Positions 45,338-62,385 are shown, numbered from the stretch's first letter. The stretch: 64,000 nucleotides of DNA from Psychrobacter aestuarii (GCF_904846035.1 NZ_CAJGYT010000001.1:1364001-1428000); one strand, 5' to 3'. A program made the numbers and translations. Notes: generated by a model from the letters alone, not told the origin.

Positions 45338-47038
45338 ATGAACCCAATGTACCCAACGTTTAATGGATTTTTAGGAGGACCGATAGGCTCAGTTATCGGC
45401 GCTATCCTTATTTTAATTATCGGTTTCTTTATTGCACTAGGCCTTGCCGCCTTAGTTCGTAAAGCGCTTGCCAAAATCAACTTGAACCACCGTATGCGCT
45501 CTTCAACAGGCAAATCATACGATTTAGAACACATTGCCTCTCAGGTGGTGTTTTGGTTTATTCTTATCATTGCCGTTTCAGGCGCGCTTAACCAGTTGAG
45601 CCTCAACGCTATCTCTACCCCATTTGCCAATATGGTCAGTCAAGTACTTGCCTTTATTCCTAATCTGCTCGGTGCGATTGCCATCGGTGTGCTGGGTTGG
45701 GTCGTTGCCACTGTGGCACGTACCGCTATCAATGCCGCCTTGTCAAAAACCACATTGGATGAGCGTCTTAGCGAACAAGCTGGCGTAAAACCGATGAGTA
45801 GCACCATTGCTGACATGGTATATTGGTTTATTTTATTGGTGGTATTAACCATGGCACTCGGTCAACTTGGACTTGATGGTTTGTTTGCGCCGCTAACCAA
45901 TATGGTTAATGACATTCTAGCTGCGCTACCCAATGTCTTTAAAGCGGTTGTGGTCTTTGCGGTCGGTTACATCATTGCAAAAGTGGTTCGCGGTATCGTA
46001 ACCAACTTGGTCATGTCTTTTGATTTGCAGCGTTTAGCGTCAAAAGCGGGTATTAATGAGCAAAACAGCCTACCAAACATTGCAGGTTCTGTTGCGTTCT
46101 TGGTTGTGATTATCCCAACCATCATCGCTGCTCTAGAAGCACTAAAAATTGAAGTGGTCGCTCGTCCTGCAACCAACATGCTTAACAAAATCATGGAAGC
46201 GCTGCCAAACATCTTTATGGCGGCTGCGGTTCTTGTGATTACGTTTTATGTGGTGCGCATGGTGGCAGGTATCGTTAAGAATCTGCTTGATAACACGCAA
46301 ATCAATCAGCTACCAAGCAAGGTCGGTCTACAAGACACTATGGGCAACCAAAGCGTCTCTGACCTAGTTAGCCATGCTATTGTGTTCTTTGCGATGCTGT
46401 TTGCAACTGTTGCCGCTGCAGACTTGCTTGGTTTTGAGCCTATCTCTGGCATCATTACCATGTTCATCGCTTTCGGTGCCAACATTATCCTAGGTGCGAT
46501 TGTACTGGTTATCGGTTTTTGGCTTGCCAACGTGGTCGCTGGTGTGGTCGAGCGCTCTGAAAAGGGTTCACAGTTCCTAGCCAACATCGTACGCGTATTG
46601 ATTATGGGCTTGGTACTTGCCATGGGTCTAAAAGCCATGGGTATCGCTGACTCTATCGTCAACCTAGCGTTTGGTCTGACTTTAGGTGCGGTTGCCGTTG
46701 CCTTCGCTCTATCATTTGGTCTTGGTGGTCAAGAAGCTGCAGCACGCTTCCTACGCCGTATGCAAGATAAAATGGAGCGTGAGCAAGACAAAACCAATCC
46801 AAAAGCCGCCACGCACAGCAGTACGCAAGATGCGGTAAAAGCTTCGGTTCGTGATAACACGCCAAGTGCATCACATTCAAACACGCCAGCCCAGTCAACA
46901 ACGACGACTGTAAACGAAAGCAACATTACTCGCGTTGCGCCACCTGCAGAAACGCGTGACCGTGCTGAAGACACACACCCAAATATCAATCATATTGATA
47001 CGACGGACAATAATAGCGATGACAACAACCGCTACTAA
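45338..47038 (+). CDS. CmpX-like mechanosensitive-channel-family membrane protein
   Basis: A 566-residue inner-membrane protein built from about four repeated units, each a conserved TM helix of the form LPN-[IL]-x-x-A ... GxxxAxxV, and a final MscS-like pore helix (LTLGAVAVAFALSFGLGGQEAA). The last ~80 residues are a polar tail rich in Thr/Ser/Asn/Asp. Such repeated TM-helix proteins, for example CmpX of Pseudomonas, are related to small-conductance channels. The start at ATG 45338 has an excellent AGGAGG; the in-frame TTG at 45323 overlaps it. Single gene. Confidence 0.85.
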   Translation: MNPMYPTFNGFLGGPIGSVIGAILILIIGFFIALGLAALVRKALAKINLNHRMRSSTGKSYDLEHIASQVVFWFILIIAVSGALNQLSLNAISTPFANMVSQVLAFIPNLLGAIAIGVLGWVVATVARTAINAALSKTTLDERLSEQAGVKPMSSTIADMVYWFILLVVLTMALGQLGLDGLFAPLTNMVNDILAALPNVFKAVVVFAVGYIIAKVVRGIVTNLVMSFDLQRLASKAGINEQNSLPNIAGSVAFLVVIIPTIIAALEALKIEVVARPATNMLNKIMEALPNIFMAAAVLVITFYVVRMVAGIVKNLLDNTQINQLPSKVGLQDTMGNQSVSDLVSHAIVFFAMLFATVAAADLLGFEPISGIITMFIAFGANIILGAIVLVIGFWLANVVAGVVERSEKGSQFLANIVRVLIMGLVLAMGLKAMGIADSIVNLAFGLTLGAVAVAFALSFGLGGQEAAARFLRRMQDKMEREQDKTNPKAATHSSTQDAVKASVRDNTPSASHSNTPAQSTTTTVNESNITRVAPPAETRDRAEDTHPNINHIDTTDNNSDDNNRY

Positions 47039-47057
47039 TCCTGATTTGTTTTGAACA

Positions 47058-47087
47058 CAAAAAAGACAGCTTCGGCTGTCTTTTTTT
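47058..47087. terminator. Bidirectional terminator
   Basis: AAAAAAGACAGC, TTCG tetraloop, GCTGTCTTTTTTT, between two convergent genes. Confidence 0.92.
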
Positions 47088-47125
47088 GTGGCGCTATATT
47101 GTGTTTAGAGCTGAGGCGCGCGCTT

Positions 47126-48469
47126 TTAAGAGCGCGGCGGTACAGAATAATGCAAGCGCACATTGGGCAACTCGCGATTTTCTGAAGCCTGCGCGGCTTG
47201 TGCGTTTTGCTGTTGTACTTGCGCGTGCAGACGTTTGATTTTTTGTGCCATACGCCGCTCGTTTTGGCTCAGCGCGGCGACAGGCTGTACCCAAACGTCC
47301 ATATCAATGAAGGTGTCCTCCCCTTCGCTGATGAACTCTACCCCAAGCACCACCACTTGCGATAAAGCATCTAGCGGCAACCTAGCGGCAACGTCTTCAG
47401 CAATTTTTGCCATATTCGGGACGATGGCTTGGCGACTGTGCCGAGCGTTGGCTGTCTGTCCGTAGAATATCAGCATATAGTGCCGCCCCAAACGCGTATA
47501 AGAATGCTGGTGTATCACGTAGCCTTTCTGCTGCAATTCAGGAATCTGTTCGGCATGTTTGTACAGCGTGCGTACCAGCTCGTGCCGCGAAAACAAAGAT
47601 TCATCAAACAATACCTGTTGCCCAAGCTGCGCCTGCGCCAGACTCGTCTCATCCGCATCGTCATCTATCATGGGCTCAGTATGCTGCTTACAGATATCGC
47701 CCCACAGCGTTGCTGCTTGCTGCAAAGTATCTTGGGTCGCTTGGGTGTCCAGCTGCTGCTGTAGATGCTGCAAGGCGCGGTTGGGCGCATCCGCAATACC
47801 GCATGCCACCAGCGCCTCATCAATCTCTAGCGCCTGCACAAAGCGTTCAGGACGGTACAAAAAGGCAGTGAGCAGCTGCGTCTCATCCAGAAAGTCACTG
47901 CCCTCGCCAAGTATAGATGCTCGCAGCGCACGCTCATGGTACAGTAAAAATTGCCAAATATCGGCTGGGCTGGGCAGATGGGTCAAAACAGCCTGCCAAT
48001 CTTGCTGACCGAATACTTGTAATAAAGGAAAGTCAGATTCACTGTCAATGACCAGCTCTTCAATAAAGTAACGCGCGCCGAAGTGATGCAATAAATGTAC
48101 GCTGTCTGCGTCTGATGATTCGCTTACCTGTCCTGCCGCGCCCTGTTCGTCCTCTTGAATATCGAGACTCAGCACATAACGCTGGTCAGGTGTCTTTGCG
48201 TGTGCGCTTTGCTGCTTATGCCATAAAAGCGCAGCCTTTACCGCCGCTTGGCGCGCACGCATGATGGTTTGGGTCGGCAGGTTCATCGCCACATACAGCG
48301 TGACCGACAACACCGATATTCGTCCATCTATCAGCGCATAATGCTTCACCCGTGCCTGATGGGCTTGTGCCACATCGAGTGTGAACGTGCTGGCAGATGA
48401 CTGCTGATAGTGCTCGAGGGGGTTGGTGGCGGCTGTTTTTTTAGCGGTAAATATCATCAATTCAGACAC
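47126..48469 (-). CDS. Conserved-looking protein of unknown function
   Basis: A 447-residue soluble protein that I do not recognise. GC level and codon use match the core genes. Visible features are an N-terminal part with many Ala and Gln, a middle with FLLYHERALRASILGEGSDFLDE-type helices (read in parts), a segment HSYTRLGRHYMLIFYGQ followed by SRQAIVPNMAKIAEDVAARL, and a C-terminal Gln/Ala-rich coiled coil. The GTG at 48469 is preferred as start because AAGGA lies 7 bp upstream; the ATG codons at 48505 and 48457 lack a site at proper spacing. Stand-alone gene. Confidence 0.6.
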   Translation of the reverse strand: MSELMIFTAKKTAATNPLEHYQQSSASTFTLDVAQAHQARVKHYALIDGRISVLSVTLYVAMNLPTQTIMRARQAAVKAALLWHKQQSAHAKTPDQRYVLSLDIQEDEQGAAGQVSESSDADSVHLLHHFGARYFIEELVIDSESDFPLLQVFGQQDWQAVLTHLPSPADIWQFLLYHERALRASILGEGSDFLDETQLLTAFLYRPERFVQALEIDEALVACGIADAPNRALQHLQQQLDTQATQDTLQQAATLWGDICKQHTEPMIDDDADETSLAQAQLGQQVLFDESLFSRHELVRTLYKHAEQIPELQQKGYVIHQHSYTRLGRHYMLIFYGQTANARHSRQAIVPNMAKIAEDVAARLPLDALSQVVVLGVEFISEGEDTFIDMDVWVQPVAALSQNERRMAQKIKRLHAQVQQQNAQAAQASENRELPNVRLHYSVPPRS

Positions 48470-48694
48470 AGCTTGGTCCTTTTTATTGTTGTTGATGACC
48501 ATCAATGGTCAAATTTGTCGACCATTGTAGCGGCTTATGCTGGCAGATACGACTGTTTATCATATCAAAAAAAGACCCTCGACCATATATATGGATAACG
48601 TTACGGTTACAGGGTTGCCTATCGATTTTCGGGTATCGACTTGCTATGATGGATGCACAAACAATAATCAACAATGGACATAAGGATTGAATGC

Positions 48695-49477
48695 ATGAAG
48701 CGCTTTAGAGAAAAAGTGGTTGTCGTCACGGGTGCAGGTTCAGGTATCGGACGGGCGACCGCCATTCGTTTTGCCAATGAAGGTGCCAATGTGGTGCTGG
48801 TGGGACGCACTGCCGCCACATTAGAAGCAACCATAGAGCAGCTGCCCCCTGACAAAACATGGATTCACACCGACCATTATATGACCATCACTTGCGACAT
48901 CGGCAAACAAGAGCAAGTAGAAAAAATGATTACGCATGTGGTTGAGCAGTTTGGCAAGATTGATGTCTTGGTCAACAACGCAGGTACAGCAGTACAGGGT
49001 AAAATCACTGAGCTGTCGGATGCCGATTGGGACAAAGCGATTAACACCAATCTGAACGGTACTTTTTATGTTTGCCGCGCTGCCATGCCGCACCTTATCG
49101 CGAGTAAAGGCAATATCATCAATGTCTCTTCATTGTCTGGTATGGGTGGCGATTGGAATATGTCCGCCTACAACGCCGCGAAAGCGGGCGTGACCAACCT
49201 GACGCGCACGCTAGCACTCGACCACGGCGCAGACGGGGTACGTGTCAACGCCGTCAACCCAAGCGTTACCAAGACTGGCATGACCGACGCCATCCAGACC
49301 AATGAGCAAAAGACCGATAAGTTCCTCGCCCGTTGTCCACTGGGACGTTTGGCAGAGCCAGAAGACATTGCGGCAGCCATCGCCTTTTTGGCCAGTGAAG
49401 ATGCCTGCATGATTACTGGCGTCAACCTGCCTGTTGATGGCGGTGTGAGTGCGTCAAACGGTCAGCCGCAGTTTTAA
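48695..49477 (+). CDS. Short-chain dehydrogenase/reductase
   Basis: A 260-residue classical SDR. Cofactor motif TGAGSGIG (12-19), NNAG, catalytic Ser in NVSSLSG, and YNAAK as the Tyr-x-x-x-Lys pair. Ends with VDGGVSASNGQPQF. The basic residues after the second strand (VGRTAAT) hint at NADP preference, but this is uncertain. The substrate is not readable. The start at 48695 has AAGGA about 10 bp upstream; the in-frame ATG at 48674 includes that site and is less likely. Confidence 0.9.
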   Translation: MKRFREKVVVVTGAGSGIGRATAIRFANEGANVVLVGRTAATLEATIEQLPPDKTWIHTDHYMTITCDIGKQEQVEKMITHVVEQFGKIDVLVNNAGTAVQGKITELSDADWDKAINTNLNGTFYVCRAAMPHLIASKGNIINVSSLSGMGGDWNMSAYNAAKAGVTNLTRTLALDHGADGVRVNAVNPSVTKTGMTDAIQTNEQKTDKFLARCPLGRLAEPEDIAAAIAFLASEDACMITGVNLPVDGGVSASNGQPQF

Positions 49478-49515
49478 GGCAGCATTTATCAATATTGCAT
49501 TGAGGTGGGCAAGGA

Positions 49516-50229
49516 TTACTCATTGTCCGCCTCAAGATTGATGTCCTGTAGCGGCTGCGATAAGCGCTTGGGATGCTTTGGCATGACCCCTTTAAACTGC
49601 TTATAAATTTTTGGCAAATCTGCCTCGATATCGCCTGTAGGATATATCGGAGACAAAAACCTTACTTCCTTACTTTTATAATCAAGCGCCACGGGTAGAA
49701 TCGGTACGCCCGCCTCAAGCGCTAAGTAATAAAATCCCGTCTTCCACGTCGTGGTATATTGCCGCGTCCCTTCTGGCGCCAAACCCAAAAATAAGGGCTC
49801 ATCGGTTTTAAAACGCGCAATGCTCGCTTGTAGCACGGAGCCTTTTTTATCCCGATTAATGGGTATCACCCCCATCCAGCGCAGTAGCTGCGCAAAAACA
49901 GGCACTTTGAACAGGGTGTGCTTGCCCATAATACTGAGCTTCAAATCGAGCGCAAACAGCGCAGGTAACGCATACAGCGCATCAAAGTTCGACGTATGCG
50001 GCAGACCAAGCACGACTGCTTGCGAGACATTAGGGACAGCGCCTACCGTACGCCAGCCCAAACGACTGAGCAAATACTCTGCCACCATCGCAGACAGCGC
50101 GTTATTGCGCCGAGGCACCAAGTTGCCGATATCTTTTTTGCCGAGCGCAGGTAGCTCGTGTGTATTATTAACTACACAGCTATGGGTATTTAATGCTCGA
50201 TCAGCGTGGCGTTTTGACTTAAGCGACAT
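49516..50229 (-). CDS. Lysophospholipid acyltransferase-like protein (PlsC family)
   Basis: A 237-residue acyltransferase. Catalytic motif I is HTSNFD (H-x4-D) in GLPHTSNFDALYALPA, and APEGTRQYTTTWKTGFYYLA is motif III. This version, with TSNFD and APEGTR, resembles the group of glycerol-acyltransferase-like proteins found as single genes in many proteobacteria. About 45 polar residues precede the domain. It ends just past the SDR gene (convergent). Confidence 0.82.
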   Translation of the reverse strand: MSLKSKRHADRALNTHSCVVNNTHELPALGKKDIGNLVPRRNNALSAMVAEYLLSRLGWRTVGAVPNVSQAVVLGLPHTSNFDALYALPALFALDLKLSIMGKHTLFKVPVFAQLLRWMGVIPINRDKKGSVLQASIARFKTDEPLFLGLAPEGTRQYTTTWKTGFYYLALEAGVPILPVALDYKSKEVRFLSPIYPTGDIEADLPKIYKQFKGVMPKHPKRLSQPLQDINLEADNE

Positions 50230-50339
50230 AATGGCACCCTAATGCGTAGACTGTATCTGCCATCATAGCAATATCTGAGGCACTGCTCGTGAATTTTATT
50301 GCGCTACAGTCTTATTGTTAGTCGCTATGTTATCCACGC

Positions 50340-52229
50340 TTACAGCGCCACATCCGCCAAGTCGCCTTTATGCTCAAGCCACGTTTTACGGTCACCTGAG
50401 CGTTTTTTTGCCAGCAGCATGTCCATCATGCCATTGGTCAATGCCATATCGTCCATATCCAGCTGTACCAGACGACGCGTATCACGGTTCATGGTGGTTT
50501 CGCGCAGCTGTTCAGCGCTCATCTCACCTAGGCCTTTAAAACGGGTGATTTGTGCTTTTTTATTACCGGTCACTTTGGCTAAGATATGCTCAAGCTCTGG
50601 CTCATCGAGCGCGTAATGCACCTCTTTGCCGATATCAACACGATATAATGGCGGCATGGCAACGAACAGATGCCCTGCATCCACCACCGCAGGGAAATGT
50701 TTGACGAACAGCGCACAAATCAGCGTAGCAATGTGCAAGCCGTCTGAGTCCGCGTCGGCGAGGATACAGATTTTGTCATAACGCAGCTCGGACAAGTCAT
50801 CAGACAACGGGTCAACGCCAATCGCGATGGCAATATCGTGAATCTCTTGACTTGAAAGCACGGTATCCGAGGAGACCTCCCACGTATTGAGGATTTTACC
50901 ACGTAGCGGCAAAATGGCTTGATAATGGCGGTCGCGCGCCTGTTTGGCGCTGCCTCCCGCAGAATCCCCTTCCACCAAGAACAGCTCTGCACCATCGCGC
51001 AAATCACCACGGCAGTCCGCAAGCTTACCCGGTAATGCAGGTCCTTGAGTGATTTTTTTACGCGCCACTTTCTTGGCAGATTTTAGACGGCGACCCGCTC
51101 GGCTAATGGCAAGCTCGGCAATCTGTGTCCCGATATCGGCATGCTGATTGAGCCATAGGCTAAACGCATCTTTTGCCAACGCTGCCACAGCGCCCGCCGC
51201 TTCACGACTTGATAGGCGTTCTTTGGTCTGACCCGAAAACTGCGGCTCAGAAAAGCTCAAGGACAAAATATAATTGACCCCATCCCACACGTCTTCGGCA
51301 GTCAGCTTGACTTGGCGCGGCAACAGATTATGAATGTCACAAAATTCGCGTAGCGCTTCCAAAATTCCCGTACGCAGACCATTGACGTGCGTACCACCTT
51401 GCGCGGTTGGGATAAGGTTAACGTAGCTCTCCTGCACCGCTGTGCCGCCCTCGGTCAACCATGAGAGCGCAAAACGAACGCCCGCACGCTCCCCATCTTT
51501 GGCTTCGTAATGGTAATAAAACGGCGTTGCAGGTAGCGTCTCAGTCGCATCCAGCTGCTCGGTCAAATACTCGACCACACCATCACTGAACTGCCACACC
51601 ACCTTTTCATCATGAATATCATCGACAAACTCAATCGTCAGTCCCGCCGCCAGTACCGCTTTGGCTTTTAGGGTGTGTTTGAGCTGCTTGATATTGAATT
51701 TTGGCGTATCAAAAAAACGCTCATCTGCCCAAAAGCGTACCTTCGTCCCGCGCTTGCGCTTGTTTGAGCTGACCGCCTCAGTCAAAGGCGTTATCGGCGC
51801 ACCATTTTCAAAGACGATGTCGTACTGCGTTGCCTCACGCCATACCGTGACTGCCACGCGCGTAGAGAGCGCATTCACCACAGAGATACCGACGCCATGC
51901 AGACCGCCTGACACCTTATAATTAGAAGTCGAAAACTTACCACCAGCATGCAAACGGGTCAAAATCAGCTCGACGCCCGATTGCCCAAACTCAGGGTGAA
52001 TGTCGGTAGGCATACCGCGACCATCATCTTCGACAGACAGCGAGCCATCTTCATACAACTGCACCTTGATGGTCTTGGCGTGCCCAGCTAAAGCTTCATC
52101 GACTGCATTATCGATCACCTCTTGCGCCAAATGATTGGGGCGCGTGGTGTCTGTGTACATACCAGGACGACGGCGAACGGGCTCAAGCCCTTCTAAGACC
52201 TCTAAAGACTGTGCATTATATTGACTCAC
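50340..52229 (-). CDS. parE: DNA topoisomerase IV subunit B
   Basis: The ATPase half of topoisomerase IV, which separates daughter chromosomes. The protein has 629 residues. GHKL ATPase motifs are DNAVDEALAGHA, DDGRGMPTDIHPE and GLHGVG; the TOPRIM part has VEGDSAGGSA and DADSDG. It starts with the usual NAQSLEVLEGLEPVRRRPGMY. yqiA lies upstream on the same strand, as in E. coli (115-bp gap). parC is not in the window. Confidence 0.97.
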   Translation of the reverse strand: MSQYNAQSLEVLEGLEPVRRRPGMYTDTTRPNHLAQEVIDNAVDEALAGHAKTIKVQLYEDGSLSVEDDGRGMPTDIHPEFGQSGVELILTRLHAGGKFSTSNYKVSGGLHGVGISVVNALSTRVAVTVWREATQYDIVFENGAPITPLTEAVSSNKRKRGTKVRFWADERFFDTPKFNIKQLKHTLKAKAVLAAGLTIEFVDDIHDEKVVWQFSDGVVEYLTEQLDATETLPATPFYYHYEAKDGERAGVRFALSWLTEGGTAVQESYVNLIPTAQGGTHVNGLRTGILEALREFCDIHNLLPRQVKLTAEDVWDGVNYILSLSFSEPQFSGQTKERLSSREAAGAVAALAKDAFSLWLNQHADIGTQIAELAISRAGRRLKSAKKVARKKITQGPALPGKLADCRGDLRDGAELFLVEGDSAGGSAKQARDRHYQAILPLRGKILNTWEVSSDTVLSSQEIHDIAIAIGVDPLSDDLSELRYDKICILADADSDGLHIATLICALFVKHFPAVVDAGHLFVAMPPLYRVDIGKEVHYALDEPELEHILAKVTGNKKAQITRFKGLGEMSAEQLRETTMNRDTRRLVQLDMDDMALTNGMMDMLLAKKRSGDRKTWLEHKGDLADVAL

Positions 52230-52344
52230 AAAAGCACCCTATACAACAATGAATGATAAATAGACCCTCATTATAACCAAAAACAGCGCCTGTGCATCCC
52301 AGCATGTCTGGCATACGACAATACGTGACGCATCTTATACGGTC

Positions 52345-52944
52345 TTACGCCAGCATGATAGGTAATAACGTCGGTAAGTGCTGAGCAAAATCGCTGAATC
52401 GATGGTCACCGCCTGTCTGTATAATCACTTGTGCGCCATGCTTTTGATAAAACTTCGCAGACAGCTGAGCATCGAGTAGCTCATCACCAGATTTAATCAC
52501 CGCACATACACGCTTAGGATAGGTCACCTCTGTCAGCGGGTGCGCGGCAAACCACTCTAAATCTGCCTGCGTCATCTGCCAACCGCCTGATGTGGTATAA
52601 ATAACGTGGTCTTTTGAGGTGTTTGAATGGTGAGCGCTATCAGAAAAGCGCTGCAAACTGATGTGCGGCTGAATGCTGGGATTGATAAGCAGCGCAGGAG
52701 TGTCCAGCTGATTGCTAAGATAGGTCGCAAAATAACCACCCAATGAGCTACCAACCAATAGCGTCTCCTTGGGGGACTCATTGATAAGTGCCGTAACTTT
52801 TTTAACCACCTCAGGCGGCGACATATTTAAATCAGGTCGTATCACTGTGATACTAGGATAATGCTGCTGACAGTATTCAGAAAGTAGTTTGCCTTTGGTT
52901 GCATTGGCATCGCTGTCTAAGCCGTGAAGATAGATTAGGTTCAT
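52345..52944 (-). CDS. yqiA: YqiA-type esterase
   Basis: A 199-residue alpha/beta hydrolase of the YqiA/YcfP group. Motifs are IYLHGLDSD at the N-terminus, the nucleophile elbow GSSLGGYFA, and the C-terminal TGGDHRF with the catalytic His. The start at 52944 (MNLIYLHG) matches the family, though no strong ribosome site is seen; the ATG at 52959 or 52980 is possible. The neighbourhood with parE supports the call. Confidence 0.85.
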   Translation of the reverse strand: MNLIYLHGLDSDANATKGKLLSEYCQQHYPSITVIRPDLNMSPPEVVKKVTALINESPKETLLVGSSLGGYFATYLSNQLDTPALLINPSIQPHISLQRFSDSAHHSNTSKDHVIYTTSGGWQMTQADLEWFAAHPLTEVTYPKRVCAVIKSGDELLDAQLSAKFYQKHGAQVIIQTGGDHRFSDFAQHLPTLLPIMLA

Positions 52945-53052
52945 AAGGAATAATCTCATTACTGATATGCGTCTCAACATAGCACAATGCCAAGCATATT
53001 ATGAATAATAAAAAGCGTATTCAATATTCAAAAAAAGATAATAAACCAAACC

Positions 53053-53090
53053 AAAAAAAAGCCCCCAATCAGCAGATTGGGGGCTTTTTA
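53053..53090 (-). terminator. Terminator of rRNA operon A
   Basis: A-run, GCCCCCAATC, AGCA loop, GATTGGGGGC, T-run directly after the 5S gene. The same element follows 5S of operon B. Confidence 0.92.
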
Positions 53091-53100
53091 AGTATAAGGA

Positions 53101-53213
53101 GCTGACGATGACCTACTCTCACATGGGCGAACCACACTACCATTGGCGCTACGATGTTTCACTTCTGAGTTCGGGAAGGGATCAGGTGGTTCCATCGTGC
53201 TATTGTCGTCAGC
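53101..53213 (-). rRNA. rrf: 5S ribosomal RNA, operon A
   Basis: About 113 bases, ends paired (GCTGACGA / TCGTCAGC), with the typical 5S centre (on the plus strand: ACCACACTACCATTGGCGCT). Identical in position and nearly in sequence to the copy at 58963-59075. Confidence 0.93.
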
Positions 53214-53324
53214 AAAGGGGGTTAGATATGAGTCTTGTTGAATCAAGCTATATGGTGATATCGATTTTATCTTAACATGCAAGATAGATTCATGATTGAC
53301 ATACAAACCACTTGGGTGTTGTAT

Positions 53325-56204
<2,880 letters not shown>

Positions 56205-56511
56205 ACCCCAAGCAGTCTCTCAACCACTAAAGCTTGCATCATCATGAATGATAACGATATCACCTATGTTTACGCTTGATTCAGTTCTCTTTACTTTTGG
56301 CAATCAGCCCTGGGATAACAACTGATGTCATTAAAGAGTTGATTACCAAGAGTTAATGACGACACGTGAAATGTCATCACTAACCCAGACTCATATCTAT
56401 GTTTTTAAATAATACCTACGCTCTCATCGAGTCGCAGTATCTGTATAAAACAGAAAGCAAATAATCATTTACCAATCACTTGTTTCTATTTTATATTCGT
56501 ATTAAGCCATG
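56205..56511 (-). other. tRNA-Ala to 23S spacer, operon A
   Basis: 307 bp of internal transcribed spacer between tRNA-Ala and 23S, including the left arm of the 23S processing stalk. No further gene. Confidence 0.75.
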
Positions 56512-56586
56512 TGGTGGAGCCAAGGAGGTCAGACTCCTGACCTCCTGCGTGCAAGGCAGGCGCTCTACCAACTGAGCTATGGCCCC
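56512..56586 (-). tRNA. tRNA-Ala (UGC), operon A, T-arm altered
   Basis: Encodes GGGGCCATAGCTCAGTTGG and so on, with the TGC anticodon in CCTTGCACG and an encoded CCA end. The T-arm reads GGAGTCTGACCTCC in place of GGAGTTCGACTCTCC seen in the second copy, so the TTCGA loop is lost. Probably a sequence error. Confidence 0.88.
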
Positions 56587-56591
56587 ATATA

Positions 56592-56665
56592 TGGTGGGTC
56601 TGATAAGACTTGAACTTATGACCCCGCGTTATCAACACGGTGCTCTAACCAGCTGGCACAGACCC
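56592..56665 (-). tRNA. tRNA-Ile (GAU), operon A, D-arm altered
   Basis: The anticodon GAT lies in GTTGATAACG, the T-arm is normal and the CCA end is encoded. The D-stem reads GTGCCAGC where the second copy has GTAGCTCAGC, and one G is missing in the variable region. Confidence 0.88.
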
Positions 56666-56767
56666 TGAGCGAGGATACTGTCAAAGCACTGCTTTGACCC
56701 GAGCGCAAGAAATTCTTTAAATAGAATTTTCTCAAACTCAAACCTCTTAATAATACTCGCTTTTACT

Positions 56768-56799
56768 AAAGAACAACTTGCTGTGAATTCTTGCTGACC
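56768..56799 (-). promoter_or_regulatory. 16S processing stem, 3' arm
   Basis: Complementary to the leader at 58497-58527 (AAAGAACAACTT ... and GCTGAC blocks). Together they enclose 16S as an RNase III-type stem. On the minus strand TGTTCTTTAG also resembles boxA. Confidence 0.65.
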
Positions 56800-56811
56800 G
56801 AATGTCGTATT

Positions 56812-58340
<1,529 letters not shown>

Positions 58341-58496
58341 ATCTTGTTTGAGACCTTTTAAGATGGTCCTAATCTTGGCTCATTCAATCACTCATATTTA
58401 ACTTTTCGTATGTTCGTATATGAATTAACTTGAGTTATTTGCTAATCTTGAATGATAATCTTCTTTGCCATTACTGGCTGAATAACTAACATTCTG

Positions 58497-58527
58497 TGTC
58501 AGCAAAAATCCACACAAGTTGTTCTTT
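58497..58527 (-). promoter_or_regulatory. 16S processing stem, 5' arm
   Basis: Pairs with 56768-56799, enclosing the 16S gene as expected for an RNase III cleavage stem. Confidence 0.65.
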
Positions 58528-58712
58528 GAATAACTTTTAAAAAGTAATATCACTGTCGTCCAGTAAATGTTATTACCCATTCTCACTAAGCTAATACGCT
58601 TCGCTACATAGGCGAGCTGACTAGTCTATCATAAAATTATAAACTGTCAAACTCTTTTTACTAACTTCGCAAACCAGCTTTTAGCTACCGCTTTGCCTCG
58701 TCAGTGGGGCGT

Positions 58713-58739
58713 ATTATAGAGAGTTTGAGCAGGTGTCAT
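58713..58739 (-). promoter_or_regulatory. rRNA promoter (P2-like)
   Basis: On the minus strand: ATGACA (58734-58739), 15-bp spacer, TATAAT (58713-58718), followed by a GC-rich discriminator ACGCCCC. This build is typical of growth-rate-controlled rRNA promoters. Confidence 0.6.
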
Positions 58740-58794
58740 TGATTATTCCTTTTTACCCGTTGTTTTTAACTGCTCTATCCTCGCTTGAAGGAGC

Positions 58795-58800
58795 ATTATA
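58795..58800 (-). promoter_or_regulatory. rRNA promoter -10 (P1-like)
   Basis: TATAAT on the minus strand, followed by GCTCC, 82 bp upstream of the other candidate. The -35 is poorly defined (CCCTTG with 17-bp spacing). Confidence 0.45.
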
Positions 58801-58915
58801 CACTTCTCACTGCTTTACAAGGGCCAATGCGGATTTATTTTAATTCATTCAAGCTTGAAAGCTGCTGGTTCAGCCAGTTTGGCTGGATAAAGATTAAAGC
58901 TACCAAATTTCGGAT

Positions 58916-58951
58916 AAAAAAAGCCCCCAATCAGCAGATTGGGGGCTTTTT
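58916..58951 (-). terminator. Terminator of rRNA operon B
   Basis: Same hairpin as at 53053-53090 (GCCCCCAATC / GATTGGGGGC), placed after 5S of operon B and upstream of the operon A promoters. Confidence 0.92.
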
Positions 58952-58962
58952 AAGTATAAGGA

Positions 58963-59075
58963 GCTGACGATGACCTACTCTCACATGGGCGAACCACACT
59001 ACCATTGGCGCTACGATGTTTCACTTCTGAGTTCGGGAAGGGATCAGGTGGTTCCATCGTGCTATTGTCGTCAGC
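58963..59075 (-). rRNA. rrf: 5S ribosomal RNA, operon B
   Basis: 113 bases, same sequence as the operon A copy as far as read by eye. Confidence 0.93.
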
Positions 59076-59187
59076 AAGGGGTTAGATACTTGAGTCTTGT
59101 TTGAATGAAGCTATATGGTGATATCGATTTTATCTTAACATGCAAGATAGATTCATGATTGACATACAAACCACTTGGGTGTTGTAT

Positions 59188-62008
<2,821 letters not shown>

Positions 62009-62304
62009 AACCCCAAGCAGTCTCTCAACCACTAGGCATGTCATGAATGATAACGATATCACCTATGTTTACGCTTGATTCAGTTCTCTTGCTTTTGGCA
62101 ATCAACCCCTGGGATAACAACTGATGTCATTAAAGAGTTGATTACCAAGGTGTTAATGACGACACGTGAAATGTCATCACTAACTTGAGACTCATCTATT
62201 TTAAATAATGCCTACGCTCTCATGAAGTGGTATCTGTATAAAATGAAGCAAATAATCATTTACCAATCACTTGTTTCTATTTTATATTCTCGTATTAAGC
62301 CATG

Positions 62305-62380
62305 TGGTGGAGCCAAGGAGAGTCGAACTCCTGACCTCCTGCGTGCAAGGCAGGCGCTCTACCAACTGAGCTATGGCCCC
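62305..62380 (-). tRNA. tRNA-Ala (UGC), operon B
   Basis: Complete cloverleaf with anticodon TGC, intact T-loop (GGAGTTCGACTCTCC) and encoded CCA. This copy looks functional. Confidence 0.95.
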
Positions 62381-62385
62381 ATATA

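Larger units (their letters stand above)
58341..58915 (-). promoter_or_regulatory. Leader and promoter region of rRNA operon A
   Basis: 575 bp between 16S of operon A and the terminator of operon B. It holds the leader with the 5' arm of the 16S processing stem (58497-58527) and two candidate promoters (58713-58739, and a -10 at 58795-58800). No gene. Confidence 0.7.
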
